From positions 1 to 37,345 of the forward strand of contig DOQG01000054.1 of assembly GCA_003512525.1 (NCBI GenBank): DNA of 37,345 bases, written 5' to 3'. A model generated the notes under the pieces. That model was not told where the DNA came from. It did not search any database and saw only the letters and a list, made by a program, of their open reading frames with translations. Numbering within the stretch: position 1 is the stretch's first letter; each line of letters starts with the position of its first letter. The translations under genes were made by a program, and so were the position numbers. Shown one piece after another: positions 25,099-33,757 of the stretch. The stretch comes from Oscillospiraceae bacterium. Its GTDB lineage: Bacteria > Bacillota > Clostridia > Oscillospirales > Ruminococcaceae.

Positions 25099-26358
25099 AT
25101 GAACGAATCAACCGTAAACAATCCGATCTTAAAGGAAAACGAATTGACCCGTGCCATACTCGCAGGTGTTGATACCGGCGAATATGATGCGGAAATATCT
25201 ATGGACGAGCTTGAAGAACTGGCTGAAACCGCAGGTGCGGTGGCAGTGTGCCGTATTATTCAGAAGCGTCCTGCTATCGAAAGTGCGACTATCCTCGGAG
25301 AGGGTAAGATAGAGGAACTGAGCCTTGCCGCAAAGGACCTTGACGCACAGCTTATTATATTTGATATGGAGCTAAGCTCCAGTCAGATACGCAACATTGA
25401 GGATATAACCTCGGTGCGCGTCATTGACCGCACAATGCTGATACTTGATATATTTGCAGGCAGAGCAGTGACAAACGAAGGTAAGCTCCAGGTTGAGCTT
25501 GCCCAGCTCAAATACCGCCTGCCGCGCCTTATGGGAATAGGTACGTCATTGTCGCGTCTTGGCGGCGGTATCGGTACGAGAGGACCGGGTGAAACCCAGC
25601 TTGAAACAGACCGCCGTCATATAAGACGCAGAATAGAAAAACTCAGCGATGAGCTTAAAGAGCTTGAAAAGCGCCGTGAGCTGTCACGCCGCCGCAGAAA
25701 AAAGGACAGCGTGTGCGTGGGTGCGATCGTAGGATATACGAACGCGGGAAAATCGACCTTGCTCAACGCTCTCACGGATGCCGGTGTGCTTGCCGAGGAT
25801 AAATTGTTCGCTACTCTTGATCTTACATCAAGGGCGATCGAACTGCCGGACGGAAGAAGTCTTACGCTCGTTGACACGGTAGGACTTATAAGACGGCTTC
25901 CTCACCACCTTGTAGAAGCGTTCAAGTCAACGCTTGAAGAAGCGGCAAGCGCGGATATAATCCTGCACGTCTGTGACGTGTCCGACCCGGAAGCCAAGGA
26001 GAAAGCAGAAACAACGCTTTCTCTGCTGTCTGAGCTCGGTTGCGGCGAAATACCCGTGATCACTGTTCTCAACAAGTGCGACAAGCTCGATTATGAACTG
26101 CCGCCTGCCGAAAATACGGTAATGATCTCCGCAAAGAACGGTACGGGATTTGACAAATTGCTGAAAGCCATATCGGATAACCTTACCGATAAGGTAAGCC
26201 GTATGGAAATGCTGATACCGTATGACAAGTCGGGACTGGCGGCGGCACTCCACTCGCACGGAAAGGTGCTGAGCGAGGAGTATCGTGAGGACGGTATTGC
26301 GGTAACAGCACTCGTAGACAAGCTCCATAAGTATGAGTATGAGGAGTTTGTCGTTTAA
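25099..26358 (+). CDS. hflX: Ribosome-associated GTPase HflX
   Basis: A 419-residue GTPase. The N-terminal HflX domain includes the Gly-rich stretch GGGIGTRGPGETQLETDRR, followed by a charged helical arm rich in Arg and Glu. The G domain has GYTNAGKSTL (G1), DTVG (G3) and NKCD (G4). HflX binds stalled 70S ribosomes and can split them under stress. Start ATG 25099 follows GGAAAGGAA; the upstream extension has no ribosome site. Confidence 0.95.
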   Translation: MNESTVNNPILKENELTRAILAGVDTGEYDAEISMDELEELAETAGAVAVCRIIQKRPAIESATILGEGKIEELSLAAKDLDAQLIIFDMELSSSQIRNIEDITSVRVIDRTMLILDIFAGRAVTNEGKLQVELAQLKYRLPRLMGIGTSLSRLGGGIGTRGPGETQLETDRRHIRRRIEKLSDELKELEKRRELSRRRRKKDSVCVGAIVGYTNAGKSTLLNALTDAGVLAEDKLFATLDLTSRAIELPDGRSLTLVDTVGLIRRLPHHLVEAFKSTLEEAASADIILHVCDVSDPEAKEKAETTLSLLSELGCGEIPVITVLNKCDKLDYELPPAENTVMISAKNGTGFDKLLKAISDNLTDKVSRMEMLIPYDKSGLAAALHSHGKVLSEEYREDGIAVTALVDKLHKYEYEEFVV

Positions 26359-26367
26359 CTATATAGA

Positions 26368-26390
26368 ACAGCCCTGCGGGGCTGTTTTTT
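26368..26390 (+). terminator. Terminator of hflX
   Basis: ACAGCCC (26368-26374), loop TGCG, GGGCTGT (26379-26385), with a run of T to 26390. Confidence 0.9.
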
Positions 26391-26421
26391 GTTTTATCGG
26401 GGAATACTCATCACCATTAGG

Positions 26422-26644
26422 GAATGAATAATGAATGATGAATAATGAATAATTGTGGATACGCCTGCGGCGTTTATTTTAAAAATCACCGTATTAAGCC
26501 ATTTATCATCGTCATCGCAAGTCTGTATGGTGGGCACACACGCTTAAGGTATTGCCCCTCTCGAGGTATTTCAGTCGTTCAATCTGACACAATCAATTAT
26601 TCGCTATGATTATAACGATACATCGGGAGGGGCGAGCCCCTCCC
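26422..26644. repeat. Mosaic intergenic repeats
   Basis: The gene-free stretch 26391-26746 contains a direct repeat of ATGAATA/ATGATGAATA units (26422-26454). It also has a small hairpin ACGCC-TGC-GGCGT (26461-26473) and a palindrome GGGAGGGG-CGAG-CCCCTCCC (26625-26644). I see no gene or promoter. These look like dispersed non-coding repeats. Confidence 0.5.
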
Positions 26645-26746
26645 CTACGAAAAGTGAAGCAGATATACTGCTGTCACAATGTTCCAATGTAACAAATCGT
26701 TATTTGCAAAGCTCAACTTATATAAACAATATCACCCTCAGCACAA

Positions 26747-27997
26747 TTAAAGCTCTACCTCAGTACCGCCAACTGGACGTATTGAAAGAACATGACAGCT
26801 TCCTGCACCGAACACCTTTTCAATATCAACGATAAAGCTCTTTAAGATGTCCTGCGGAACAAATGCCTGGATAGTACCGGCAAAACCTCCGCCGTGAACT
26901 CTGCAAGCGCCCTTTCTTGTGAGAGCGTGCTCTGCAACGTTCAGTGCAATTCCGACTGCCTGATGGGTATAATCGGAAACGGCAAATATATTCTGTAAGT
27001 ACTTGTAGCTGGAATTTCCGCTTTCGTTTATCGAGCTTAAGAAATCATCGAAATGTCCGTGTTTGAGCGAATGCACAAGCTTGTCCACACGCTCGTTTTC
27101 CTCAAAGAAGTGGAGCGCGCGCAGAACGGCACGATCGCCGAACTTCTGCCTTAAAATGCTCATATTGAGAATAACGTCAGCACGTGATATTTCGCGGAGA
27201 TATTCTGTTGAGAAATAGCCTGCTATTGCCATCATCTCACGGGGGATAGCGGCGTATTCGTCTGTAAGATCGGCATGGTCTGCCTTAGTGTCGATTATGC
27301 ACAGCGCGTGTCCGTATGATGAGAAATCAACGGGGATATTCTCAATGATAGGTGCCTGTGTATTCTTGAAGTCAATAGCAACGAAGCCGCCTACCGAGCT
27401 TGCCATCTGATCCATCAGACCGCTGGGCTTGCCAAAATATTCGTTTTCCGCATACTGCGCGATCTGGGCTATCTTTACAGCGCTGATACCACCTGCGTTG
27501 TAGATGCCCGAAAGTATATTTCCTATAAGAACTTCAAATGCCGCAGAGCTTGAAAGACCCGAGCCCTTCATAACGTTTGATGTCGTATAAGCCTTGAAAC
27601 CACCTATATTAAAGCCGTTGTTCTTAAAGCCTGCGGCAACGCCTCTGATAAGAGAAGCAGATGTATTCTTTTCGTTTTCATGAACCGAAAGGTCCGATAT
27701 GTCAACTGTATCCTGCGGGAATCCCTCGCTCTTAACTGTGATGATATTGTCATCTGTAGGCTCGACTACTGCAATGACATCAAGGTTTACGCTTGCCGCA
27801 AGAACTTTGCCGTGATTATGGTCGGTATGATTGCCGCCGACTTCCGTGCGTCCGGGGGCTGAGAAATAACGAAGCGAATCGCTGTCACCGAAAATGCCCT
27901 TAAATTCTTCCGCCGATTTCTCATATCTTTCTTTCTGAGCCTTCACAGCACTCTCCGGGTAAATTTCCTCGAGTGTGTGTATTGTCTTTTTTGCCAT
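26747..27997 (-). CDS. galK: Galactokinase-family GHMP sugar kinase
   Basis: A 416-residue cytoplasmic kinase. The galactokinase signature near residue 49 reads GRTEVGGNHTDHNHG, where the usual form is GRVNLIGEHTDYNGG. The ATP-binding motif GSGLSSSAA (145-153) and the catalytic Asp196 in GLMDQMASS are intact. A C-terminal GHMP motif, CRVHGGGFAGTIQAF, follows. The family is secure, but the altered sugar loop leaves open galactose, galacturonate or another hexose. AAAGGAAACGATC precedes the ATG. It lies 68 nt after the RodA gene on the same strand, with no other Leloir gene nearby. Confidence 0.8.
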   Translation of the reverse strand: MAKKTIHTLEEIYPESAVKAQKERYEKSAEEFKGIFGDSDSLRYFSAPGRTEVGGNHTDHNHGKVLAASVNLDVIAVVEPTDDNIITVKSEGFPQDTVDISDLSVHENEKNTSASLIRGVAAGFKNNGFNIGGFKAYTTSNVMKGSGLSSSAAFEVLIGNILSGIYNAGGISAVKIAQIAQYAENEYFGKPSGLMDQMASSVGGFVAIDFKNTQAPIIENIPVDFSSYGHALCIIDTKADHADLTDEYAAIPREMMAIAGYFSTEYLREISRADVILNMSILRQKFGDRAVLRALHFFEENERVDKLVHSLKHGHFDDFLSSINESGNSSYKYLQNIFAVSDYTHQAVGIALNVAEHALTRKGACRVHGGGFAGTIQAFVPQDILKSFIVDIEKVFGAGSCHVLSIRPVGGTEVEL

Positions 27998-28065
27998 GAT
28001 CGTTTCCTTTCATTTTGCTTTATCTGCTTTATCTTTTCTCCCGTGGGGAGTTAAATCCGTTTGAT

Positions 28066-29220
28066 TTATTCCTTTTCGGTATAGAACATTCTGTATTTGG
28101 TCGAATTATGATAGCTTACACTGAGCACAAGACCTATCGCTACAAAAAGGCATATCCCGGAAGTGCCGCCTGCACTGAAGAACGGAAGCGGTATTCCTAT
28201 AACAGGTGCAACACCGAGCACCATTCCTATGTTGACTGTTGTATGAAATACAATAAGCGCAAATACACCGATACAGATAAGTCTGCCGAGCGTATCCTTT
28301 GCACCGCTTGCATTTGACAGTATTTTAAGCGACAGTACCGCGATAAGTCCCACTACAAGCAGACAGCCGAGCAGTCCCATTGTCATTCCGATATATGAAA
28401 AAATGAAGTCGTTGTGTATTTCGGGAACATAGGTATACTCTCCGCCGGAAAGCCCTTGTCCCGTAAGTCCGCCTGAACCTAACGCTATCTTGCCGACACG
28501 TTGTTGCATATATATCCCGAGTGCTTCGTCCTCCTGCATCTGCGCATCCCACAGCACCTGAAAACGTTTTTGCTGGTGCGGTTGCATAAGATAGTTCCAC
28601 AAAACATAGACAGCCGGAGGGATCGCGACCGCTATCATAACAAGATATTTCCAGGAAAGTCCTGCCGCAAACATCATGCAAAGGAAGATGAAAAGGAATA
28701 CTATAGCCGAGCCGTCATCTCCCGTCTGCCTTATAAGCAGTGTCGGTATCGCACCGTGAATGCAAAGAAGAATGAAATGTATCGGTTCATTCATTCTGTC
28801 CTCGATCTTTGACAGGTGAAAAGCCAGGGAAAGAATAAACGCAAGCTTAAGTATTTCCGAGGGCTGGATCGTGGCTATTCCGAGATCCAGCCAGCCTATG
28901 TCATCCGCACCCTCTCGCTGAAGTCCGAGCGGTGTGAACAATAAAAGCGTAAGTCCCAGTCCGACCGGGACATAGATAAACCATAGCTTTGCAATAAATT
29001 TGTAATTTATTGCCGCAAGCACAAGAGCTATTACAATACCGCCGATAAAGGCTATCAGCTGTGTCTTGTACTGGCTTGCGGTAACAGCCGAACTGATGTC
29101 GTTTTCATAGAGCGTATACTGAATAAATACCGCAAAGCACGCAATGCCGGCACACATGAACAGCAGCAGTTTATCCAGTTTTCCGAAATAGGTTTTGATC
29201 TTACTTAAAATCAGTTTCAT
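28066..29220 (-). CDS. rodA: SEDS family peptidoglycan glycosyltransferase (RodA/FtsW-like)
   Basis: A 384-residue polytopic membrane protein (about ten membrane segments). It carries the SEDS landmarks: IQPSEILKLAFILSLA, GSGGLTGQGLSGG, the catalytic-Asp region PEIHNDFIFSYIG and GIPLPFFSAGGTS near the C-terminus. SEDS proteins polymerise lipid II with a partner class B PBP. RodA is preferred over FtsW by overall feel and by absence of division genes nearby; SpoVE is also possible. AAAGGGA precedes the ATG, with its own promoter. Confidence 0.88.
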   Translation of the reverse strand: MKLILSKIKTYFGKLDKLLLFMCAGIACFAVFIQYTLYENDISSAVTASQYKTQLIAFIGGIVIALVLAAINYKFIAKLWFIYVPVGLGLTLLLFTPLGLQREGADDIGWLDLGIATIQPSEILKLAFILSLAFHLSKIEDRMNEPIHFILLCIHGAIPTLLIRQTGDDGSAIVFLFIFLCMMFAAGLSWKYLVMIAVAIPPAVYVLWNYLMQPHQQKRFQVLWDAQMQEDEALGIYMQQRVGKIALGSGGLTGQGLSGGEYTYVPEIHNDFIFSYIGMTMGLLGCLLVVGLIAVLSLKILSNASGAKDTLGRLICIGVFALIVFHTTVNIGMVLGVAPVIGIPLPFFSAGGTSGICLFVAIGLVLSVSYHNSTKYRMFYTEKE

Positions 29221-29287
29221 AAAACTGTGTCCCTTTTATTTTAGTGCGGTTTGAACCGCGGTTACTTTTACAATTACAGATAAATAT

Positions 29288-29316
29288 ATTATACACGGAA
29301 AACGGTTCTTTTTCAA
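29288..29316 (-). promoter_or_regulatory. Promoter of the rodA-like gene
   Basis: On the minus strand TTGAAA (29311-29316), 17 nt, TATAAT (29288-29293). A small GCGGTT/AACCGC hairpin lies in the leader. Confidence 0.7.
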
Positions 29317-29366
29317 GCAAAACGAAAATAAAAGAGGAGTTTACAATAAATTTGCAAATTAAATAC

Positions 29367-29404
29367 AAAAAGTCGAAGAATTATCGATAATTCTTCGACT
29401 TTTT
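29367..29404 (-). terminator. Perfect 38-bp palindrome, likely bidirectional terminator
   Basis: 29367-29404 is a perfect inverted repeat centred at 29385/29386, with A and T runs at the two ends. It could end the trmD transcript (minus), though it lies almost 200 nt beyond that stop. The interval 29405-29596 holds no convincing gene. Confidence 0.7.
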
Positions 29405-29596
29405 TAACAAGGTGGAAGGAGTGTGAGTATGAATTGTTTTGGAAGTTTCGGTGATAATGCAGTTGCACCGATACACTCACGAAATTATTAACACCGCGTA
29501 ATCATAGAAATTATTTTCAGCGGTGTTAGCTGTTGCGGCTGAGATGAATGCTTAAGGGAAATACACCGCTAAGCATTCCGCAATTAGTGTATTGTA

Positions 29597-30640
29597 TTAC
29601 TTCGTGAAAACGGTAAAATGTTCATTTTCCGCATAAGGCGTGCCGTCAGGCTTATCGCTGTATACTACACGATAATCTATATTATGCTCACGCAACATAT
29701 CGAAAAGCGGAGCATACATTTCAAGAATTTGTCCCGCGGCTTTGGCGTTAAGCCACACGCTCTCGTTTTCCGAACAGTCGGGCGGTGTCGGGAGCTTGTC
29801 AAATACAGGCATCATACGCTTGATGATCTTCTGCTCGCGGTTTGTAAGGATACGTCTGTGGAATATCAGCTTCATAAAGGCGACTATATCATATTCACGT
29901 TCTTTATACGGTACGAACACACGGATATATCTTGCATAAGGTTCGCCGTCAGAGCGATGATCGTACAGCATATCCGGGCGTTTTTTGCGGGTCACTTCAA
30001 GTGCGGTTTCTTCCTGCCACTTCGCAACGGCATCGTGCGCGCCTGTAAGCAGAACAAGGGGCACGGCTCTGTCGCGCCAAACCTCGGGACGGGTATACTG
30101 CGGGTGCTCGAGAAGCCCGTTATAGTGGCTCTCTATGCTGTAGGCATCGCTGTTAGGGAGCACCCCGTCCTGAAGCCTTGCTATCGCATCGGTAAGTATA
30201 AGCGCCGGGAGCTCTCCACCCGTCAGCACATAGTCACCGACGGATATCTCCTCGGTGCAAAGTTCGTCAAGTACACGCTGATCCACACCCTCATAATGTC
30301 CGCAGAGTATTATGAGATTATCCTCGGCGGCAAGCTCCTTTACTATGCCCTGCGTCAGTACTTTGCCCTGAGGCGACATATAGACTATGCGCGCAGAAGA
30401 GCCGCTTTCCTGCTTTATTGCGGTTATACAGTCGTATATCGGCTGTGCCTGCATAACCATACCCGTGCCGCCGCCGTAAGGCTTATCGTCAACGCGGTTG
30501 TGCTTGTTGCCGGCATAGTCGCGGATATTGTGGCAGTGTATATCTATATGACCTGCTTTTCTTCCTCTGCCGACTATGCTTTCCGACAGGTACGATTCGC
30601 ACATATCGGGAAAGAGGGTAGCTATATCAATCCTTATCAT
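29597..30640 (-). CDS. trmD: tRNA (guanine37-N1)-methyltransferase with C-terminal extension
   Basis: A 347-residue SPOUT methyltransferase that makes m1G37 in tRNA, using S-adenosylmethionine. Knot motifs CGHYEGVDQRV (about 113-123) and SVGDYVLTGGELPALILTDA (about 133-152) are intact, as are DDKPYGGGTGMVM and EHPQYTRP. TrmD normally ends near residue 240; here about 110 extra residues follow, of unknown function. ATG 30640 has GGAG upstream. It lies downstream of rimM, the usual partner. Confidence 0.95.
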   Translation of the reverse strand: MIRIDIATLFPDMCESYLSESIVGRGRKAGHIDIHCHNIRDYAGNKHNRVDDKPYGGGTGMVMQAQPIYDCITAIKQESGSSARIVYMSPQGKVLTQGIVKELAAEDNLIILCGHYEGVDQRVLDELCTEEISVGDYVLTGGELPALILTDAIARLQDGVLPNSDAYSIESHYNGLLEHPQYTRPEVWRDRAVPLVLLTGAHDAVAKWQEETALEVTRKKRPDMLYDHRSDGEPYARYIRVFVPYKEREYDIVAFMKLIFHRRILTNREQKIIKRMMPVFDKLPTPPDCSENESVWLNAKAAGQILEMYAPLFDMLREHNIDYRVVYSDKPDGTPYAENEHFTVFTK

Positions 30641-30653
30641 AGGTTCTCCGTTT

Positions 30654-31166
30654 TTATTCTTCGTCAAACAAGCCGTCAAGCGGTCTTATAACGAGATATC
30701 CGTCGTCTATATTTTTTTCAAGCAGGACCTCGGGAATTGCGGGGAACATAAGCTCTTTACCCTCCGGGGTTTTAAGCTCATAGACATCTGCCGCGCCGTG
30801 CTGAAAGATATCCGTTACCTTACCGTAAACCTTGCCGCTGTCTGCATCACGCACTTCAAGTCCGATGAGATCCTGTATGAAGTTCACGCCCTCGGGAAGC
30901 TCCACATCGTCACGATCCATATAAAGCATTTTGCCGACTATGGTCTTTGCCTGCTCAACACTGTCTATGCCCTCAAGCTTCAGCACAGCAAGCGTTTTGT
31001 GCGGACGTGCCTTTTCAACCTCGAGCTCCTGCTTGTCCTTGCCTAAAAACAGCCTGTCAAAGCTGCATATAACATCGGCGCTGTCGCAGTAGTACTGCAC
31101 TCTGACCTCGCCGCCGAGCCCCTGCGTTGCTACTATCTTACCTATTTCAAGATACTTTTTTCTCAT
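30654..31166 (-). CDS. rimM: Ribosome maturation factor RimM
   Basis: A 170-residue 16S rRNA processing factor that binds S19 in 30S assembly. The N-terminal RimM domain starts EIGKIVATQGLGGEVRV, and the C-terminal PRC barrel has DLIGLEVRDADSGKVYG and FPAIPEVL. Its ribosome site overlaps the stop of the HAD gene (TGAGGA), and trmD starts 13 nt after its stop, so the three genes form a tight operon. Confidence 0.95.
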   Translation of the reverse strand: MRKKYLEIGKIVATQGLGGEVRVQYYCDSADVICSFDRLFLGKDKQELEVEKARPHKTLAVLKLEGIDSVEQAKTIVGKMLYMDRDDVELPEGVNFIQDLIGLEVRDADSGKVYGKVTDIFQHGAADVYELKTPEGKELMFPAIPEVLLEKNIDDGYLVIRPLDGLFDEE

Positions 31167-31173
31167 ATTTTCC

Positions 31174-31824
31174 TCATTTCTCTGTTATGTCAAGAATATC
31201 AGAAGGCTTATGTGCAATATATTTTGCACCGTTATCGCAAAGCTCCTTTTCGGTGCGGAAGCCCCACAGAACGCCGCACGGGGTAAAGCCTGCATTTACG
31301 GCCGTCTGCATATCAACGCCGCTGTCGCCTATGTAAAGTACTTCTGACGGCTGTACGCCGAGCTTTTCCGCTACGTCAAGCGCGCCGTCCGGGCACGGCT
31401 TTGCCTTTATCCTGTCATCAAGTCCTCTGATATAGTCGAACACGCCGTCACCGAGGAAGTGCGGAACTACCTGCTGTGCTATGTTATGCGCTTTGTTGGT
31501 AATCACGCCGAGCTTCATACCTTTTTCGCGGGCGGAGCTCAAAAGCTCGGGTATGCCGTCATAAGCGGCGGTCTTGTCCTCGCTGTGAAGAGCATAATAT
31601 TCCATAAACATGGCAAGCGCCTGTTCCTTATATTCCTGCCTGTCGGACGGCAGACAGCGTTCTATAAGCTTCGGTATACCGTTGCCGACAAAATATTTAT
31701 ATTCATCGATTGTGTGGGTAGGAAAGCCTAATTTGCACAAAATGTGATTTGCGCTGTCGCCAAGGTCATCGATTGTGTTCAGAAGTGTACCGTCAAGGTC
31801 GAAAATAAGTGCCTTATATCTCAT
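31174..31824 (-). CDS. gph: HAD family hydrolase (phosphoglycolate phosphatase-like)
   Basis: A 216-residue HAD phosphatase. Motif I is DLDGTLLNT (nucleophile Asp9), then a helical cap, motif II VITNKAHN, a Lys in KAKPCPD and motif III YIGDSGVDM. This is the Gph/PGP pattern; exact substrate prediction within HAD is unreliable. It is first gene of the operon with rimM and trmD, 7 nt before rimM. GAGG precedes the ATG. Confidence 0.85.
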   Translation of the reverse strand: MRYKALIFDLDGTLLNTIDDLGDSANHILCKLGFPTHTIDEYKYFVGNGIPKLIERCLPSDRQEYKEQALAMFMEYYALHSEDKTAAYDGIPELLSSAREKGMKLGVITNKAHNIAQQVVPHFLGDGVFDYIRGLDDRIKAKPCPDGALDVAEKLGVQPSEVLYIGDSGVDMQTAVNAGFTPCGVLWGFRTEKELCDNGAKYIAHKPSDILDITEK

Positions 31825-31857
31825 AGAAATACCTCTTTTCTTGCTACTATCTATAAT

Positions 31858-31886
31858 ATTATATAGCTTAACACTGTTTGTGTCAA
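31858..31886 (-). promoter_or_regulatory. Promoter of the HAD-rimM-trmD operon
   Basis: On the minus strand TTGACA (31881-31886), 17 nt, TATAAT (31858-31863); both hexamers are consensus. Confidence 0.8.
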
Positions 31887-31929
31887 CCGAGCTGATAAAT
31901 TAAAATTTGAAATTTTGCACAAAAAGTTA

Positions 31930-31988
31930 TTGATTAAGAGTTGTTATTATGCTAAAATCGGTACATACAGCAAGAAATGCTGTATGTA
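31930..31988 (+). promoter_or_regulatory. Promoter and start-site palindrome of the arabinofuranosidase operon
   Basis: TTGATT (31930-31935), 17 nt, TAAAAT (31953-31958), with TATGC before the -10. An 11-bp perfect inverted repeat (31962-31972 with 31978-31988, loop AGAAA) covers the expected transcription start. It may be an operator for a sugar-responsive repressor or a 5' mRNA hairpin. Confidence 0.6.
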
Positions 31989-32023
31989 GAATATTGCACA
32001 AAACGGCACGAAAGGAAAAAGCT

Positions 32024-33499
32024 ATGAGCACAAAAATGTACGTAAACGGCAGTGACAGAAAGGGACATATAAACCCGGAGATCTACGGTCATTTTTCGGA
32101 GCATCTGGGCAGATGTATCTATAACGGTATCTATGTCGGGGAGGACAGCAGTATCCCGAATACTAACGGTATAAGAAACGATATAGTTGAGGCTTTTAAA
32201 AATATTAAGATGCCTGTCCTGCGCTGGCCGGGCGGATGCTTTGCGGACGAATATCACTGGAAGGACGGAATCGGAGAAAAGTCACAGCGCAAGAAGATGA
32301 TAAATACTCACTGGGGCGGAGTGACAGAGGACAACAGCTTCGGCACGCATGAGTTTTTTAACTTCTGCGAGATGGTAGGCTGTGAGCCGTATCTGTCGGG
32401 CAATCTCGGCTCGGGTACTGTGCAGGAAATGTCAGAGTGGATAGAATATATCACCTCGGACAACGATTCGCCTATGACGCAATTAAGAAAGAAGAACGGC
32501 AGGGAAAAGCCGTGGAAGCTGAAATATCTCGGAGTCGGAAACGAGAGCTGGGGCTGTGGAGGAAATATGTCGCCCGAGCAGTATTCAGCACTGTACAGAC
32601 AGTATCAGACGTATTGCAGAAACTACGGCGATAATCATCTTTATAAAGTCGCCTGCGGACCGAGTGCGGATGATTATAACTGGACGAAGGTTATAACAGA
32701 AAATATCAAGCCGTGTCACACTAATGCGGTGAGCCTGCACTACTATACTCTGCCTACTGGAAACTGGGGGGATAAGGGCAACGCTACCGGATTTTCTGAG
32801 GACGAATACTATAAGACGCTGGAAAAAACGTGGTATATGGAAACGCTTGTCAAGCGTCACTGCGACATTCTTAATGTAAATAATCCCGAAAATAACATAA
32901 AACTGGTTGTAGATGAGTGGGGAACGTGGTATAATGTAGAGGAAGGCACTAATCCGGGATTTTTATTCCAGCAGAATACAATGCGTGACGCTATGGTGGC
33001 ATCGATCAATCTTAATATATTCAACAGCCACTGTGACAGGATATCTATGGCAAATCTTGCGCAGGCGGTAAATGTGTTGCAGGCGCTTATTCTTACCGAA
33101 GGCGAAAGAATGATACTGACACCTACATATCATGTGTTTGATCTGTATAAGAATCATCAGAATGCAGAGCTGTGCTACAGCAGTATAGCAGATGAAAGGC
33201 AGGAGGGATATGACCTTCCTGTTATATCGCAGAGCGTATCGGTAAACTGTGACAACGAAATGACGATAACGGTTTCAAACTGCTCGCTTTCGGAAAGCAA
33301 GACTATTGAAGCGGACATATGCGGATTTGAGTTCAATTCTGTCAGGGCAAGGCTGCTGAGCGGCAATGCAGGTGCACACAATACCTTTGACGAGCCCGAA
33401 AATGTCACGATAGCTGACTTTGACGGCGTTACAAAGAATGAGCGCGGTATCACATTCACGCTTCCGCCGTGCAGTGTAGCGGAGATAATCCTTGAATGA
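32024..33499 (+). CDS. abfA: Alpha-L-arabinofuranosidase, GH51 family
   Basis: A 491-residue retaining glycosidase that releases arabinose from arabinan or arabinoxylan oligosaccharides. MPVLRWPGGCFADEYHWKDG is the typical GH51 segment. The acid/base is Glu174 in GNESWG and the nucleophile Glu298 in VDEWGTWY. No signal peptide is seen, so it acts in the cytoplasm on imported oligosaccharides. Start ATG 32024 has GAAAGGAA; the upstream extension covers the leader hairpin and is rejected. It overlaps the next gene by 4 nt. Confidence 0.94.
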   Translation: MSTKMYVNGSDRKGHINPEIYGHFSEHLGRCIYNGIYVGEDSSIPNTNGIRNDIVEAFKNIKMPVLRWPGGCFADEYHWKDGIGEKSQRKKMINTHWGGVTEDNSFGTHEFFNFCEMVGCEPYLSGNLGSGTVQEMSEWIEYITSDNDSPMTQLRKKNGREKPWKLKYLGVGNESWGCGGNMSPEQYSALYRQYQTYCRNYGDNHLYKVACGPSADDYNWTKVITENIKPCHTNAVSLHYYTLPTGNWGDKGNATGFSEDEYYKTLEKTWYMETLVKRHCDILNVNNPENNIKLVVDEWGTWYNVEEGTNPGFLFQQNTMRDAMVASINLNIFNSHCDRISMANLAQAVNVLQALILTEGERMILTPTYHVFDLYKNHQNAELCYSSIADERQEGYDLPVISQSVSVNCDNEMTITVSNCSLSESKTIEADICGFEFNSVRARLLSGNAGAHNTFDEPENVTIADFDGVTKNERGITFTLPPCSVAEIILE

Positions 33500-33741
33500 A
33501 TGTCTGCAAAAGATGTCTGCTGAGCGCGATGAGTGCCGAGGCGTTCCGGAATATCAAAGAGAATGTAGAGCTTATTCCCGATGATAAAAAAGCCGATGAA
33601 GCGCTTTATAAAAAACGTCTTGAAATATGCACAGAGTGCGACTGCCTTATAAACGGCATGTGCAGTAAATGCGGCTGCTTTGTGGAAATGAGGGCGGCAT
33701 ATGCCTGCAACAGATGTCCGCACGAAGACAAGCTCTGGTAG
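33496..33741 (+). CDS. Small zinc-ribbon-like protein (DUF6171-like)
   Basis: An 81-residue protein with Cys pairs CKRC (4-7), CTECDC, CSKCGCF and CNRC, apparently two metal sites. The core EICTECDCLINGMCSKCGCF, then VEMRAA, resembles a clostridial family I know as DUF6171, role unknown. It starts at ATGA on the stop of the GH51 gene, so it is translationally coupled. Coupling to a sugar hydrolase may be incidental. Confidence 0.75.
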   Translation: MNVCKRCLLSAMSAEAFRNIKENVELIPDDKKADEALYKKRLEICTECDCLINGMCSKCGCFVEMRAAYACNRCPHEDKLW

Positions 33742-33757
33742 TGAAAGGAAAAAAGTT

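Noticed and set aside
29618..30691. A long plus-strand frame (357 codons) opposite trmD
   Set aside because: It is fully antisense to an unmistakable trmD/rimM reading frame, with no ribosome site and no recognisable domain.
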